From Chrysaora quinquecirrha (Eukaryota > Cnidaria > Scyphozoa > Semaeostomeae > Pelagiidae), in assembly GCA_014526335.1 (NCBI GenBank), contig JACTAT010000040.1, positions 4,199,582-4,263,581 on the forward strand: a DNA stretch of 64,000 nucleotides. The letters run 5' to 3'. The notes under the pieces are model-generated. The model saw only the letters and a program-made list of their open reading frames with translations. It was not told the DNA's origin and did no database searches. Position 1 is the first letter of the stretch. Each line of letters opens with the position of its first letter. The position numbers and the translations under genes are program-made. This document shows, piece after piece, positions 1 through 26,905 of this stretch.

Positions 1-3000
1 TTAAAATCACCCCAAATAGTGTTTATGGGGTATATAAGGAATTTTTGGGTAGAAATGAGTTCAATTTGGGAGAAAAAATTCCCCTTTAAAAATCGCCAAA
101 AAGGCAAGTCTATAGCCTTACTAAATTGCCAAAAATCGGCCACAATCAGTGGTTTTCAAAACTCCCTTTTTTCGTCAAAAATACATACTTTAGCTAACCA
201 AAATCACCCCAAATAAAGTTTACGGAGTATATCAGGAATATTTGGGTAGAAATGAGTTCAATTTGGGAGAAAAAATTCCCCTTTAAAAATCGCCAAAAAG
301 GCAAGTCTATAGCCTTACTAAATTGCCAAAAATCAGCCAAAATCAGGGGTTTTCAAAACTCCCTTTTTTCGTCAATAATACATACTTTAGCTAACCAAAA
401 TCACCCCAAATAGCGTTTACGGGGTATATAAGGAATTTTTGGGTAGAAATGAGTTCAATTTGGGAGAAAAAATTCCCCTTTAATAATCGCCAAAAAGGCA
501 AGTCTATAGCCTTACTAAATTGCCAAAAATCGGCCAAAATCAGGGGTTTTCAAATCTCCCGTTTTTCGTCAAAATACATACTTTAGCTCACTAAAATCAC
601 CCCAAATAGCGTTTATGGGGTATATAAAGTATTTTTGAGTAGAAATGAGTTCAATTTGGGAGAAAAAATTCCCCTTTAAAAATCGCCAAAAAGGCAAGTA
701 TATACCCTTACTAAATGGCCAAAAATCTGCCAATATCAGGGGTTTTCAAAACTCCCTTTTTTCGTCAAAAATACATAATTTAGCTCATTAAAATCACCCC
801 AAATAGTGTTTATGGGGTATATAAAGTATTTTCAGGTAGAAATGAGTTCAATTTGGGAGAAAAAAATCCCTTTAAAATCGCCAAAAGGCAAGTCTATAGC
901 CTTACAAATTGCCGAAAATCGGCCAAAATCAGGGGTTTTCAAAACTCCCGTTTTTCGTCAAAAATACATACTTTAGCTCACTAAAATCACCCCAAATAGT
1001 GTTTATGGGGTATATAAAGTATTTTTGTGTAGAAATGAGTTCAATTTGGGAGAAAAAATTCCCCTTTAAAAATCGCCAAAAAGGCAAGTCTATAGCCTTA
1101 CTAAATTGCCGAAAATCGGCCAAAATCAGGGGTTTTCAAAACTCCTTTTTTTCGTCAAAAATATATACTTTAACTCACTGAAATCACCCCAAATAATATT
1201 TATGGGGTATAAAAGGTAATTTTAGGTAAAAATAATTGCAATTTGGGAGAAAAAAGTCCCCCCAAAAAATCGCCAAAAAGGCAAGTCTATAGCCTTACTA
1301 AATGGCCAAAAATCTGCCAAAATCAGGGGTTTTCAAAACTCCCTTTTTTCGTCGAAAATATATACTTTAGCTCACTAAAATCACCCCAAAAAGCATTTAT
1401 AGGGTATATAAGGTATTTTTAGGTAGAAATAAGTGCAATTTGAAAGAAAAAAGTCCCCCCAAAAAGTCGCCAAAAAGGCAAGTCTATTGCCTTACCAAAT
1501 GGCCAAAAATCTGCCAAAATCAGGGGTTTTCAAAACTCCCTTTTTTCGTCGAAAATATATACTTTAGCTCACTAAAATCACCCCAAATAGCATTTATACG
1601 GTATGTAAGGTATTTTTAGGTAGAAATAAGTGCAATTTGAAAGAAAAAAGTCCCCCCAAAAAATCGCCAAAAAGGCAAGTCTATAGCCTTACCAAATGGC
1701 CAACAATCTGCAAAGATCAGGGATTTTCAAAACTCCATTTTTTCGTCGAAAATTTATACTTTAGCTCACTAAAATCACCCAAAATAGCATTTTTAGGGTA
1801 TATAAAGTATTATTGGGTAGAAATAAGTGCAATTTGGGAGAAAAAAGTCCCCCCAAAAAATCGCCAAAAAGGCAAGTCTATAGCCTTACTAAATGGCCAA
1901 AAATCTGCCAAAATCAGGGGTTTTCAAAACTCCCTTTTTTCGTCGAAAATATATACTTTAGCTCACTAAAATCACCCCAAAAAGCATTTATAGGGTATAT
2001 AAGGTATTTTTAGGTAGAAATAAGTGCAATTTGAAAGAAAAAAGTCCCCCCAAAAAGTCGCCAAAAAGGCAAGTCTATTGCCTTACCAAATGGCCAAAAA
2101 TCTGCCAAAATCAGGGGTTTTCAAAACTCCCTTTTTTCGTCGAAAATATATACTTTAGCTCACTAAAATCACCCCAAATAGCATTTATACGGTATGTAAG
2201 GTATTTTTAGGTAGAAATAAGTGCAATTTGAAAGAAAATAGTCCCCCCAAAAAATCGCCAAAAAGGCAAGTCTATAGCCTTACCAAATGGCCAACAATCT
2301 GCAAAGATCAGGGATTTTCAAAACTCCATTTTTTCGTCGAAAATTTATACTTTAGCTCACTAAAATCACCCAAAATAGCATTTTTAGGGTATATAAAGTA
2401 TTATTGGGTAGAAATAAGTGCAATTTGGGAGAAAAAAGTCCCCCCAAAAAATCGCCAAAAAGGCAAGTCTTTAGCCTTACTAAATGGCCAAAAATATGCC
2501 AAAATAAGGGGTTTTCAAAATTCCTTTTATCTTCAAGAATATATATTTTAACTCACTAAAATCACCCCAAATATCGTTTATGTAGTATATAAGGTATTTT
2601 TAGATAGAAATAAGTGCAATTTGGGAGAAAAAACTCCCCCCAAAGACTCGCCAAAAAGGCAAGTCTATAGAGTTACTAAATGGCCAAAAATCTGCCAAAA
2701 TCAGGGGCTTTCAAAACTCCATTTTTTCGTCAAAAATATATAATTTAGCTCACTAAAATCAACCCAAATAACATTTATGGGATATATAAGGTATTTTTAG
2801 GTAGAAATAAGTGCAATTTGGGATAAAAAAGTCCCCCCAAAAAATCGCCAAAAAGGCAAGTCTATAGCCTTACTAATTGGCCAAAAATCTGCCAAAATCA
2901 GGGGTTTTCAAAACTCTTTTTTTTCGTCAAAAATATATACTTTAGCTCACTTAAATAAACCCAAATAGCGTTTATTGGGTATATAAAGTATTTTCAGGTA

Positions 3001-3540
3001 GAAATAAGTGCAATTTGGGGCAAAAAATTCCCCTTTAAAAATCGCCAAAAAGGCAAGTCTATAGCCTTACTATATGGCCAAAATTCGGCCAAAATCAGGG
3101 GTTTTCAAACCTTCCGTTTTTCTTCAAAAATATATACTTTAGCTCACTAAAATCACCCCAAATAGCGTTTATTGGGTATATAAAGTATTTTTAGGTAGAA
3201 ATGAGTTCAATTTGGTACAAAAATTTCCCCTTTAAAAATCGCCAAAAAAGCAAGTGGATGGCCATACTAGATGGCAAAAAATCGGCCAAAATCTGGGGTT
3301 TTCATAACTCGCTTTCTTCGCCTAAAAATACTGTCGCTCACTAAAATCAATCCGAATAGGCTTCGTAGGGTATACTGTATAAAGTATTATTAGGTAGAAA
3401 TTGTGGGCAATTGGGGAGAAAACATTTTCTCTCCAAAAATCGCTCAAAAGGCAAGTACCAATCGGCCAAAAATAGGCCAAAATAAGGGGTTTGCAAAATC
3501 TTGAAAACCCACTGACATACTATTAAGGATAAAAAGGCCA
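1..3540. repeat. Satellite array, about 197-bp units, 17-18 copies
   Basis: A head-to-tail array runs off the left edge. The anchor AAAATCACCCC recurs near 3, 200, 397, 593, 790, 983, 1180, 1377, 1574, 1771, 1968, 2165, 2362, 2558, 2755, 2952, 3149 and 3343, so the spacing is almost always 196-197 bp. The last two units are strongly diverged, marking the array's right border near 3540. Open frames here arise only from the repeat (197 is not a multiple of 3) and are not genes. Units from about 1377 on share GTGCAATTTGA/GGAGAAAAAAGTCCCC variants, whereas the left units have GAGTTCAATTTGGGAG, so at least two subfamilies exist. Confidence 0.95.
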
Positions 3541-4270
3541 CAAATAGCCTTTTTATCCGTCTATGGGGCTAAACGAATGCGGTTTAGTCAGTAGAATCGA
3601 TCAAAGCAACCCCCAGAAATTGAGAGATTTTGGCCCAAAGGGCAAGGCTTCAACAAAGGTGTTTTCAAACTCTTCCAAAACCTTCTGAAGGTCTATCATA
3701 AGGCTATATATGGCCTCTTTATCAGTGCACGTATTAAAATGGCAGAATCACACTGAAGAAAGCTTCTGGTGTTACGCAGCGAAACATGTCATTTAAGGAA
3801 TTGCTATTATCATTATTTGACAACAAACATTGTATATATTGACTCCAAACAAGATTACTTTAATACTTTAATAAAGAAAAAATAATTGGGAAATTGAAAC
3901 AGTTACTACATATTATAGCATTTTAAATATCTCCCTCTTAACATTCAGATTGCGTTACACGCTATAAAGTAGATAGTAAGTCTAGAATGACTTATTACAG
4001 CATAGAAGTGCTCTATCATCTAAACCAAACTAAAGTCTTAAACAGACGAATATAAAGGTATAAAAGTGTTCATGTTTATTCATAGGATATTGTCTTTGTC
4101 CATGCATTTAAAAGCAGAATATTTTTATGTCTGTTTTATAAGTAAATAGCGTACAGTACATTTAAGCAAAAACTAGATCTAATTAAACAGCTTTTTATTA
4201 GAAACCTACCTAGACATTCATAGCATTTAAGAACTCTTAGATCAAAATAATAACGAAACCTGTGATAACG
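3541..4270. other. Non-coding stretch, no gene seen
   Basis: This is AT-rich sequence between the satellite and the Penelope-like remnant. No convincing open frame, splice pair or repeat boundary is visible. A short motif near 3755-3790 (CTGAAGA then GAAAC) weakly resembles a decayed hammerhead core. Confidence 0.5.
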
Positions 4271-4775
4271 TAATAGACATGATAGTCACCACTTATCATG
4301 ACAAGCCTTTGATATTTAGTTGGGCAACGTTTCGGGAGAGATCCGTCTCCCATCATCGGGCAATGAGAAGTGTGGTTTCTTTCCTATTTATTGCAAAGGT
4401 CGGATCGAAAGGTGTGAAATTAACCGGACCTGCTAAGATTTGTGGCGCCAAAATTTCGTTCAGTGCAACTTTTGGTGTTATTCAACCAGATTTCTGGGAT
4501 TGAGTAAGATACTTTATTGATACAAGGAGTCGATAGAACTGAGTGAATGCTTTCTTTAACAAGTCTGTTTTTCCAGTTTTTATCCTCATCAATCACTGAA
4601 ATGTTATCCCAATCCATCTGGTCTTTTTCCGTCCAACAATGATTGGCAAGATCACTTATTTGTGATACACTCATTTTTTTAAGTGAAAATCGATACATTT
4701 CTTGGTGGCACGTCCCGAATACCCGAAATATGCATAGTGCCCCTCCCCGGGGAACTTCAACCCCTAACAAGAATC
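4271..4775 (-). mobile_element. Penelope-like retroelement remnant (endonuclease tail plus terminal repeat)
   Basis: A minus-strand frame (4770-4420) encodes a tail containing W-K-N-R-L-V-K-E-S-I-H and then L-N/I-N-K...IW. This resembles the end of the GIY-YIG-linked region of Penelope-like or related retroelements (VKEAIHI...PSLNRD). Downstream on the same strand, about 4370-4318 folds as a hammerhead-like motif: CCGATGA, a 6-bp GGGAGA/TCTCCC stem, then GAAACGTT. The final segment (about 4345-4277) is repeated, on the opposite strand, near 35335-35405, and a shorter piece lies near 8690. Family assignment is from motif memory, and the element is truncated. Confidence 0.55.
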
Positions 4776-4810
4776 TCTAGACTAGAATAGTCTGCAGGAA
4801 TGTGGTTTAC

Positions 4811-4930
4811 ACACTTTTTTTTATAAGAATATCCTACTTTTTGCCAAGGCTTGAACTTTTCCATTGTTATTCTTAAATTTCCATTGTTTTTGGCAATTTT
4901 GAGTCGGAATATTCTTATAAAAAAAAGTGT
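4811..4930. mobile_element. MITE, ATTCTTA-word subfamily
   Basis: The inverted termini ACACTTTTTTTTATAAGAAT and its complement bound a 120-bp element. The word ATTCTTA recurs internally. It belongs to the same superfamily as the elements at 10993, 15235, 34830, 51475 and 63134. Confidence 0.75.
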
Positions 4931-5160
4931 ACTCTTAGGTGCTCAAAAAAATCAAGGGCGCTTTTAAATTTTTCTATTTTATCCAACACCCAAGAGGCTT
5001 ACTACGAACCTCTCTGTATTAGCTTTGAAACTCGATGACTTTGAAGAATCATGTTAGCGTATAGAATTTTGCCGTATTGTATTCTTGAAGGCCTTAAAAT
5101 TGCTGGGCACTTGAGTAATGGAGGCCCTAAAGAATGCATCTTGTACTATATCTCATGCCT
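4931..5160. other. Non-coding, nothing identified
   Basis: No gene or repeat boundary is visible between two transposon copies. Confidence 0.4.
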
Positions 5161-5162
5161 AA

Positions 5163-5437
5163 GGCCCTGACCAAACACTGTAGGTCAAACAGTTGAAATT
5201 CGCTTTAAAAGCAATGTCTGACCGTTTGGCCACGTCACAAAACATGGCTTGGCAAGCAAAGTAAGCTAAGTTTAAGGTGCAATGTTTTTGAAACAATTCG
5301 AAAGCATTTTTTGCTTGATGCAACGAAAATACGTTTGACAAGCGATGTTTGCAAGTTGGCCGAACGGCCAAACATTTGCTTGACGTGCCAATTTAAAATG
5401 TTTGACAAACAATGTTTGAACGTTTGGCCAGGGCCTA
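5163..5437. mobile_element. MITE family G (GGCCAAACG termini)
   Basis: The element begins GGCCCTGACCAAACACTG and ends CGTTTGGCCAGGGCC. It is internally rich in CAAACATTG/CAATGTTTG and GCTTGNCAAGC words. Homologous copies lie near 19850, 23460-24130, 25330, 39061, 42550 and 45690. Confidence 0.75.
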
Positions 5438-5616
5438 ATGATTACATTTCAACTGTATAAAACGTGTACAGAGCTAAAATACGTCAAATAATAAACAAGC
5501 ATTGAAAAGTATCAAAGTTTTTGACAATTATGTTAAACACAACACGAAAGTACATAATTAAAACACGTTAATTTACATACCAAGCATTAAAGCGAGTTCC
5601 TTGTTTCTCTTTTTTA

Positions 5617-20860
<15,244 letters not shown>

Positions 20861-21360
20861 NNNNNNNNNNNNNNNNNNNNNNNNNNNNNNNNNNNNNNNN
20901 NNNNNNNNNNNNNNNNNNNNNNNNNNNNNNNNNNNNNNNNNNNNNNNNNNNNNNNNNNNNNNNNNNNNNNNNNNNNNNNNNNNNNNNNNNNNNNNNNNNN
21001 NNNNNNNNNNNNNNNNNNNNNNNNNNNNNNNNNNNNNNNNNNNNNNNNNNNNNNNNNNNNNNNNNNNNNNNNNNNNNNNNNNNNNNNNNNNNNNNNNNNN
21101 NNNNNNNNNNNNNNNNNNNNNNNNNNNNNNNNNNNNNNNNNNNNNNNNNNNNNNNNNNNNNNNNNNNNNNNNNNNNNNNNNNNNNNNNNNNNNNNNNNNN
21201 NNNNNNNNNNNNNNNNNNNNNNNNNNNNNNNNNNNNNNNNNNNNNNNNNNNNNNNNNNNNNNNNNNNNNNNNNNNNNNNNNNNNNNNNNNNNNNNNNNNN
21301 NNNNNNNNNNNNNNNNNNNNNNNNNNNNNNNNNNNNNNNNNNNNNNNNNNNNNNNNNNNN
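20861..21360. other. Assembly gap, exactly 500 N
   Basis: The round length equals that of the second gap and implies a placeholder. The ABCC 5' exons end here. Confidence 0.95.
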
Positions 21361-21680
21361 ATGGGATGGGGATTCCACAACACCATGCAGGTTATTCTCC
21401 AAGAACTGCTAAGCAACCCTTGCCACAAGGTTACCCATACATTCATAATCCAGATACGAACTATCAGCGATCTGATTACACGAAAGACTACGGTATGCCA
21501 GCGATGGCCTCTCCGAGCACGAAGCCGTCGAAGAAGTCCACCGGCGCCCTTTGGCCAGGCGAAGGGAAAACAGCGTCTCAGAGACCGAGCGCTACGGAGA
21601 GCTACGCGGCCTTTCAGAGTATGGTTATCGGCTCGCCTAGTGATGGTCAACGCAAAAGATCGAAGAAAGCTAGTCGTTGA
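21361..21680 (+). CDS. Terminal coding exon of an unknown plus-strand protein
   Basis: A frame open from the gap to TGA (21678-21680) reads about 105 residues: YSPRTAKQPLPQGYPYIHNP, then STKPSKKSTGALWPGEGK, SATESYAAFQSMVIGSPSDG and RKRSKKASR at the end. Base composition is clearly richer in G+C and codon-like compared with the neighbours. The segment is basic, Pro/Ser/Lys/Tyr-rich and probably disordered, like a cytoplasmic tail, with no domain recognised. It runs opposite to the ABCC gene across the gap, so the two contigs may not be adjacent. The rest of the gene is missing. Confidence 0.6.
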
Positions 21681-23450
21681 TAGAAGATTCTAAGCCTCGA
21701 AGTCTGGATTTATTTAAGCTACAAGAAGAAACTTCAACTTTTAGAGATAATACAAGGCTAGTATATATTTATATTGAACGATATAAGCAGTAAAATTTGT
21801 ATCATAGAACATGATAGACATACTGTATGTACATGTGTTGTCTACATTGTCGGTGAAGGTAGTTGTACTCGTATTTACTAGTGGTCTAAAGACAGGCAGG
21901 CAGATCTATATACATTTTAACTGCAGTATAGATAAAGTAGCAAGAAAAGGAGGGTTTTATTTAAGGTAGTATCATTTGTTTTAAGGTAATGGTGACCTGG
22001 GAGAATTTTATGTTCTTATTGCAGCGTGAACTAATCACGATAGCTGAAAACGATTTTTTGCGGACTTTGTGCGAAGACAAATAGTCTCCGCTCTCCTTTT
22101 GTTTTATTTTGGCGCGAAAATTTCAAATTATCTATGGATGGGTTTTCGGAAAACAAAATTATCCGAGGATATTACAAAATACCCCACTTTCCACACCAGA
22201 ATAATAGAATATGCAAGAATGCCCCCGTGTCCCCTTACTCTTCAGGCAACAATGTCGGTTTGGTAAATGATAAGTAACGTTGGGAAGGATTTCGCGCTGT
22301 GATTAATAAAATCTCCGCTCAGCCAATGAAACCAGCTGAAATTGAAGCGCGCATGAGATTTAACTCCGCTATGACAGAGTATAAGAATGATTTAAGAATA
22401 ATTTCAGGCTAAAAATCGAAAAATTTCAAGGATAGTGAGGCATTAACGAGGTATGAATAAGGCATAAGGTATTCTCAAAAGAGTGTAAATGTGTATTTTA
22501 TGTCCTACCTGACCTTAAACAACACACGCCTAAATTGCTTGGAACACCACGCATAGATTTTGCCTCAACGCAGTCCCTTCCCTCCCCCCTTCGGTGAACA
22601 GTGTTGGCTAGGTGAATGGTATTAAGAAACGCTTTGTCACAAAACACAGGCATCGGAAGAAGTTCCCTGCAACAAAGGTTTTCGAGCTGTGATTAACATA
22701 ATCTCCGCCAATGACATTTCACTCCGCTATGACAGAGTATATTTCCTCCTTTGAACTCGAGATCATTACTTTATTTAATCCAAGAACAAGAATTTAGCTT
22801 AGTTATGTTCATCCTGACAAGAATATTTGCTTCTAAAATTGAGTTTTTCTTCGTTGTATTCTATTCGTTGTAAATTTATGTATTTGTATTAGATAGTAGT
22901 TTTACATTCAGAAGATACGCTTCGAAATCGTTGCCTCCAGTTTTTTTACTTCTTATGGCCTGTTTTAAGGGAGGCAAACAAGCCCTCTTACCGGAATAAT
23001 ATTTTAGATGAGATCACTTTCACCCTAACTCCATACAAAAAAGATTTTTGTTCATATTTGAAAGCGTGCTGACAGGCCGAAGTGCTGGCGAGGTCTTGGC
23101 AAGCAGGGTAGAAATTTCTCGTATGGAGATATGAACAATCCACCCCACTAAGCGGGTTGGAATTGTTTCAAGAACGTCTGAACCATAAATAGGGTTTGTC
23201 TCGATATGCCGGCCAGAATTATCCCATATGAACAGAACGTGAATGTGAAATTTGTCTCGCTGACCAAGCTACCCGAACCAGCGAGCAGGCACAGCTCAAT
23301 ATGAACAGGCCTTTACTCACGGGCCCTTCTGGGCTTTAGCGCTCCCAAGCTTCTCGGCTTGGTTAGGATATTTTGCGCCTCGCGCTCGCCCGTAAAGATG
23401 TAACACTCAAATTCTTCGCCCGTATGATGTGGCCAAAAATGCAATTTTTC
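21681..23450. other. 3' flank and repeat fragments, no gene
   Basis: The probable 3' UTR of the exon above runs for some hundred bases. A fragment of the ATTCTTA-type MITE lies at 22380-22490 (TTTAAGAATAATTTCAGGCT...GGTATTCTCAAAAGAGTGTA). Two similar AATCTCCGC...CTCCGCTATGACAGAGTATA segments lie near 22310-22380 and 22700-22740. A MITE-like block is at 22970-23320. Confidence 0.4.
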
Positions 23451-23459
23451 CGTCGTCGT

Positions 23460-24130
23460 AATCGTTTTGCGACATGGCCTTGCGATCAAACATTGCTTAT
23501 AAAGTAAAATCGCAAATGTTTGATCGTTTCATCGTAGCATCCCCTAAATTGTGCTGATAGAATCCGCCATTGTAAAACGGTAAAACGCCATCAGCGAACA
23601 TTGTTGGTCAAACATTTGAAATTTGTTTCACAAGCAATGTTTGACCGTTTGGCCACATCACAGGACATTGCCAAGCAAGCAGAATTCGCACAGCGATGTT
23701 TTTGAAAAACTTTAAAAACATTTAATGCTTGTATCAAGCAAAAACTGTCGGACGAGCAATGTTTTGTGATGTGGCCAAACAGTAAAACACCAGCAAAATT
23801 AGCCACACCCCAAGTCAAACATAGTTTGTCAAACATTTGAGATTTGCTTGTCAAACACATTACAAAACATTGCTCGTCATAAATTAGCCACACCCCAGGC
23901 CAAACAGTCAAACATAGTTTGTCATCATTTGAGATTTGCTTGTCAAACACATTACAAAACATTGCTCGTCAAAAAATTTTTGCTTCATACAAGCATAGAA
24001 TGTTTTTGAAGTTGCTGAACAAACTTTGCTTGCCAAGCAATGTTGGCGTGGCCAAACGGTCAAACATTGCTTGTAAAGCAAAATCTCCAACGTGTCACCA
24101 GTAACATTTGATCGTTTGGCAAAGGGCCGC
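23460..24130. mobile_element. MITE family G, compound or nested copies
   Basis: Repeated GTTTGACCGTTTGGCCAC and GCCACACCCCA...GTCAAACATAGTTTGTCA units (twice, near 23800 and 23885) indicate at least two copies or an internal duplication. It ends ATTTGATCGTTTGGC. Confidence 0.7.
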
Positions 24131-25320
24131 AGAGCTAGAGACCTACTGTTTGCTGATAGGATCCGCTACTGTGTAGAACGCTATAACCCCTTAGTAACCC
24201 CTGGAAATGAAAGAAATCATATTTGGCAACTGGATACCCCAATTTACTGCTACCACTTGATTCTAAGGAGAAAATAATAATTTTTCACTATTTCATTTTC
24301 TTTGAATATATTTTCTTTGGCTACAAATCAGTTATCAAAGGCTACAATCAATCTTTAAAAGCCACAGTTATTAAAATCTTCGCTCACAGTTATTTTTGCT
24401 TAAGCGTAATCTAATTACTACAACTACTAACTAATGTAAATTAATTAAGAAACTCTACGAAGGCACTCTGTTGGCTACATTATAGAGTTGCTATATCTAC
24501 TCTATTTCTAAATACAAGCTGTATGATCACATCTACGCTATCAAGTCTACGTTTAACGTCTAAAAAGAAAAATCGCCAAATCAGACTTTTAGAGACCAGC
24601 ATTGTAAACGGTGGGTACGTTAATACAGGAAGCCATCCTGGAAATGCAAGTTGCGCATTAACAACGAATAATGGAAAGCTTGGACAGAGTCATCCAGGGT
24701 TAGGCTCATCGGAATGATTCATGAAGGCCTGGGGCTGGTAAAAAGAGTAGCTTTTTTCGAAGTTCCGAGTGGAATCGTTCCAAGTGCTAGTGTATATCTA
24801 GCGTACACATTCATGGCCAAATTTATTTAGAAAACAATCATAAGGACATACTAGCCGGAATCCATTAATATTGGGGGGTGGCGCCACCAACAAGATTTCA
24901 TACACGCTTTTGACAAGGATTGCAGGTCCAACTCCTGCAAGGGGTTTCTTGACTTTCGTTGTTAGTTCTGCAGTTGCGTGGCCAGTGGCTCCGTGGTCCG
25001 TAGTTTTTCCGAGGGAGATAAGAAAGGAGAGAAACCTCTTTTCCTCCTCTTCCCCTTTTATCTCCAAAGAAAAGCGCAGGAGAACAATACTTAGTAAACT
25101 TTTTTGCCGTTGACAAAACTGGTATCTAATAACAAAAAAAGAGTATAACACATTACCATGAAAGTCCAGCTTTCCTACTAAGTAACTAACTACCACATAA
25201 TTAAGATACGAAAACATAGACAAATCTACAAACAAAATAATATTGTTAACTCTTTATACAGACTAAGCTAGTTTAACCGCGACTATACCAAACAATCACT
25301 TGACGACCGGTATTTAACGA
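24131..25320. other. Intergenic, one possible dispersed repeat
   Basis: 24870-25120 carries a purine/pyrimidine-rich block whose minus-strand frame reads GHATAELTTKVKKPLAGVGP. This looks like a fragment of a dispersed element. No gene is supported. Confidence 0.35.
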
Positions 25321-25329
25321 GACCTAAGG

Positions 25330-25609
25330 TCCTGTCAGACCAATCAAACATTGTATGAAACATCTAATGTTTGCTTATCAAACAAAATGTTTAAGCGTTC
25401 GGCCACAATCAGAGTCATTGCTCGTCCAACGTTATTTCATGTTGCAAGTTGATAACTTTTGCATGGTTGGGAAGATTTTCTTTACGTTGCTTAGCAAATT
25501 CCGCTTGTCAAGCAATGTTTGATGACGTGGCCAAACGGTCAAACATTGCTCAATCTTGAATGTTTTGAAAAATGTTTTCGAACAACGCTTGATTGTTTGG
25601 TCAGGACCA
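25330..25609. mobile_element. MITE family G copy
   Basis: It runs from GGTCCTGTCAGACCAATCAAACATTG to CTTGATTGTTTGGTCAGGACC, with the family's internal GCTTGTCAAGC and GACGTGGCCAAACGGTC. Confidence 0.75.
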
Positions 25610-26606
25610 CAGATACACTAATAATGATTATCATAATTCCAAATACACATATCAAAATACCAAAAATCAGACAGAATCAGATATAAAAAATAAACATCTT
25701 AGTCTAAGATACCAAAAAGTAACTAAATCAAAACTTGGATTAAAATGTTTAACAAATAATCAAAAAGTAAAATATTGCTTGATATCAAGCTACATTGCGT
25801 CACCAAGAAATGAAGAGCTTTGCCAGTTTTACAAGAGAAGCATCCAACTTCGGCAAATCGATTAAGCGTCCAAGGGCTAAATATACTGTACTACATATTT
25901 AAGGCCCTTTCCGGATTTCAAAGCATTTCCCGTCCACAGATTTTGAAAGCAAATGAAGACTAAGTCCCAGCAAAAATCTTCGCGAAATGCATTTACACAA
26001 GAAGCGAGACTTCCTAAAAGTCACTTTCTCAAATATATTCCCATATCATATTCCCACTGAGGAGGTCAACCATTCCGGAAAATAAGAAAGATAATTCCGA
26101 GACAAGAGATTTCTCTGTCGAAATTCTGGACCGTTGGAGTGGGAATCTGGAACACAGATATCAAACAATATGCTCGAGAAAGGAGTTTGAGTGGCGAAAT
26201 ATGCAACAAGACCTCCAAAAGCCGAGCAATTTGATTGGGTCTGCCCTGGCTGATCGCGATAGTCAATCTAACTTCCATAATCAGTCGCGTGATAGCGAAT
26301 GACAAGGGAATCTTTGTCGTTTGTCACTGCAACTTCACATGCCCAGAGAACTGGTCGCACGATCACGTGACCAAATTCGCCGAAGTGGAAACCCGCCCTC
26401 AAAATTAAATGTCAGGACCACATTTGCACAGTAAGAAAATGTGTCTAACCCTGAGAAAGTTGTTGGGGTTGAAACAGGGTAACATGATATAGACAAGTAG
26501 TAGTTGGGCTTCTCTTATAAATCTGAAAATACCTTCATTTTCTTGATAACTTTACCACTGGTGGAGTTTTTTTCGACTTTCGTCAACAACACTGCAGACG
26601 TAGCAG

Positions 26607-26905
26607 TTACTTGGGATCACGCATAGCTTTTCTGCATACATCCTGTACACGAGGATGGAACTGGAACACGTGTCTGTGATCATGGACTTTTCTTAGTATC
26701 TTCTTCTTGTAGTAAGTGCGCAGACTCCGACTCATCTTCTCATAGGTCATCGTGGTTTTGTTCTTACGACGACCCCAGGATTGTGCAATGGCGTCCGGTT
26801 GGGTGAATTTGAATTCATACGCTTTTCTGTTTGTCCAGGTTATTCCATGCTCACCGGACGCCAGGCATTGGATTATGAACTGCCAGAGTCGAATCTGTCC
26901 CATAC
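26607..26905 (-). CDS. ETS gene terminal exon (ETS domain)
   Basis: The acceptor ctatcgcag is followed by GT-ATG-GGA-CAG, completing the Gly codon begun in the upstream exon. 99 codons run to TAA. The domain spans roughly residues 3-80 of the exon. Confidence 0.92.

Noticed and set aside
19..2551. Open frames of 60-110 codons within the first 2.5 kb
   Set aside because: They are translations of the 197-bp satellite. The same peptide strings recur in several frames, and there is no independent coding signal.
3753..3792. Third hammerhead-like motif (CTGAAGA...GCAGCGAAAC)
   Set aside because: Stem II pairs only three bases and no convincing stem I or III was found.
24798..25235. 145-codon minus-strand frame
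   Set aside because: It resembles a dispersed-element fragment, with no conserved domain or exon boundaries.
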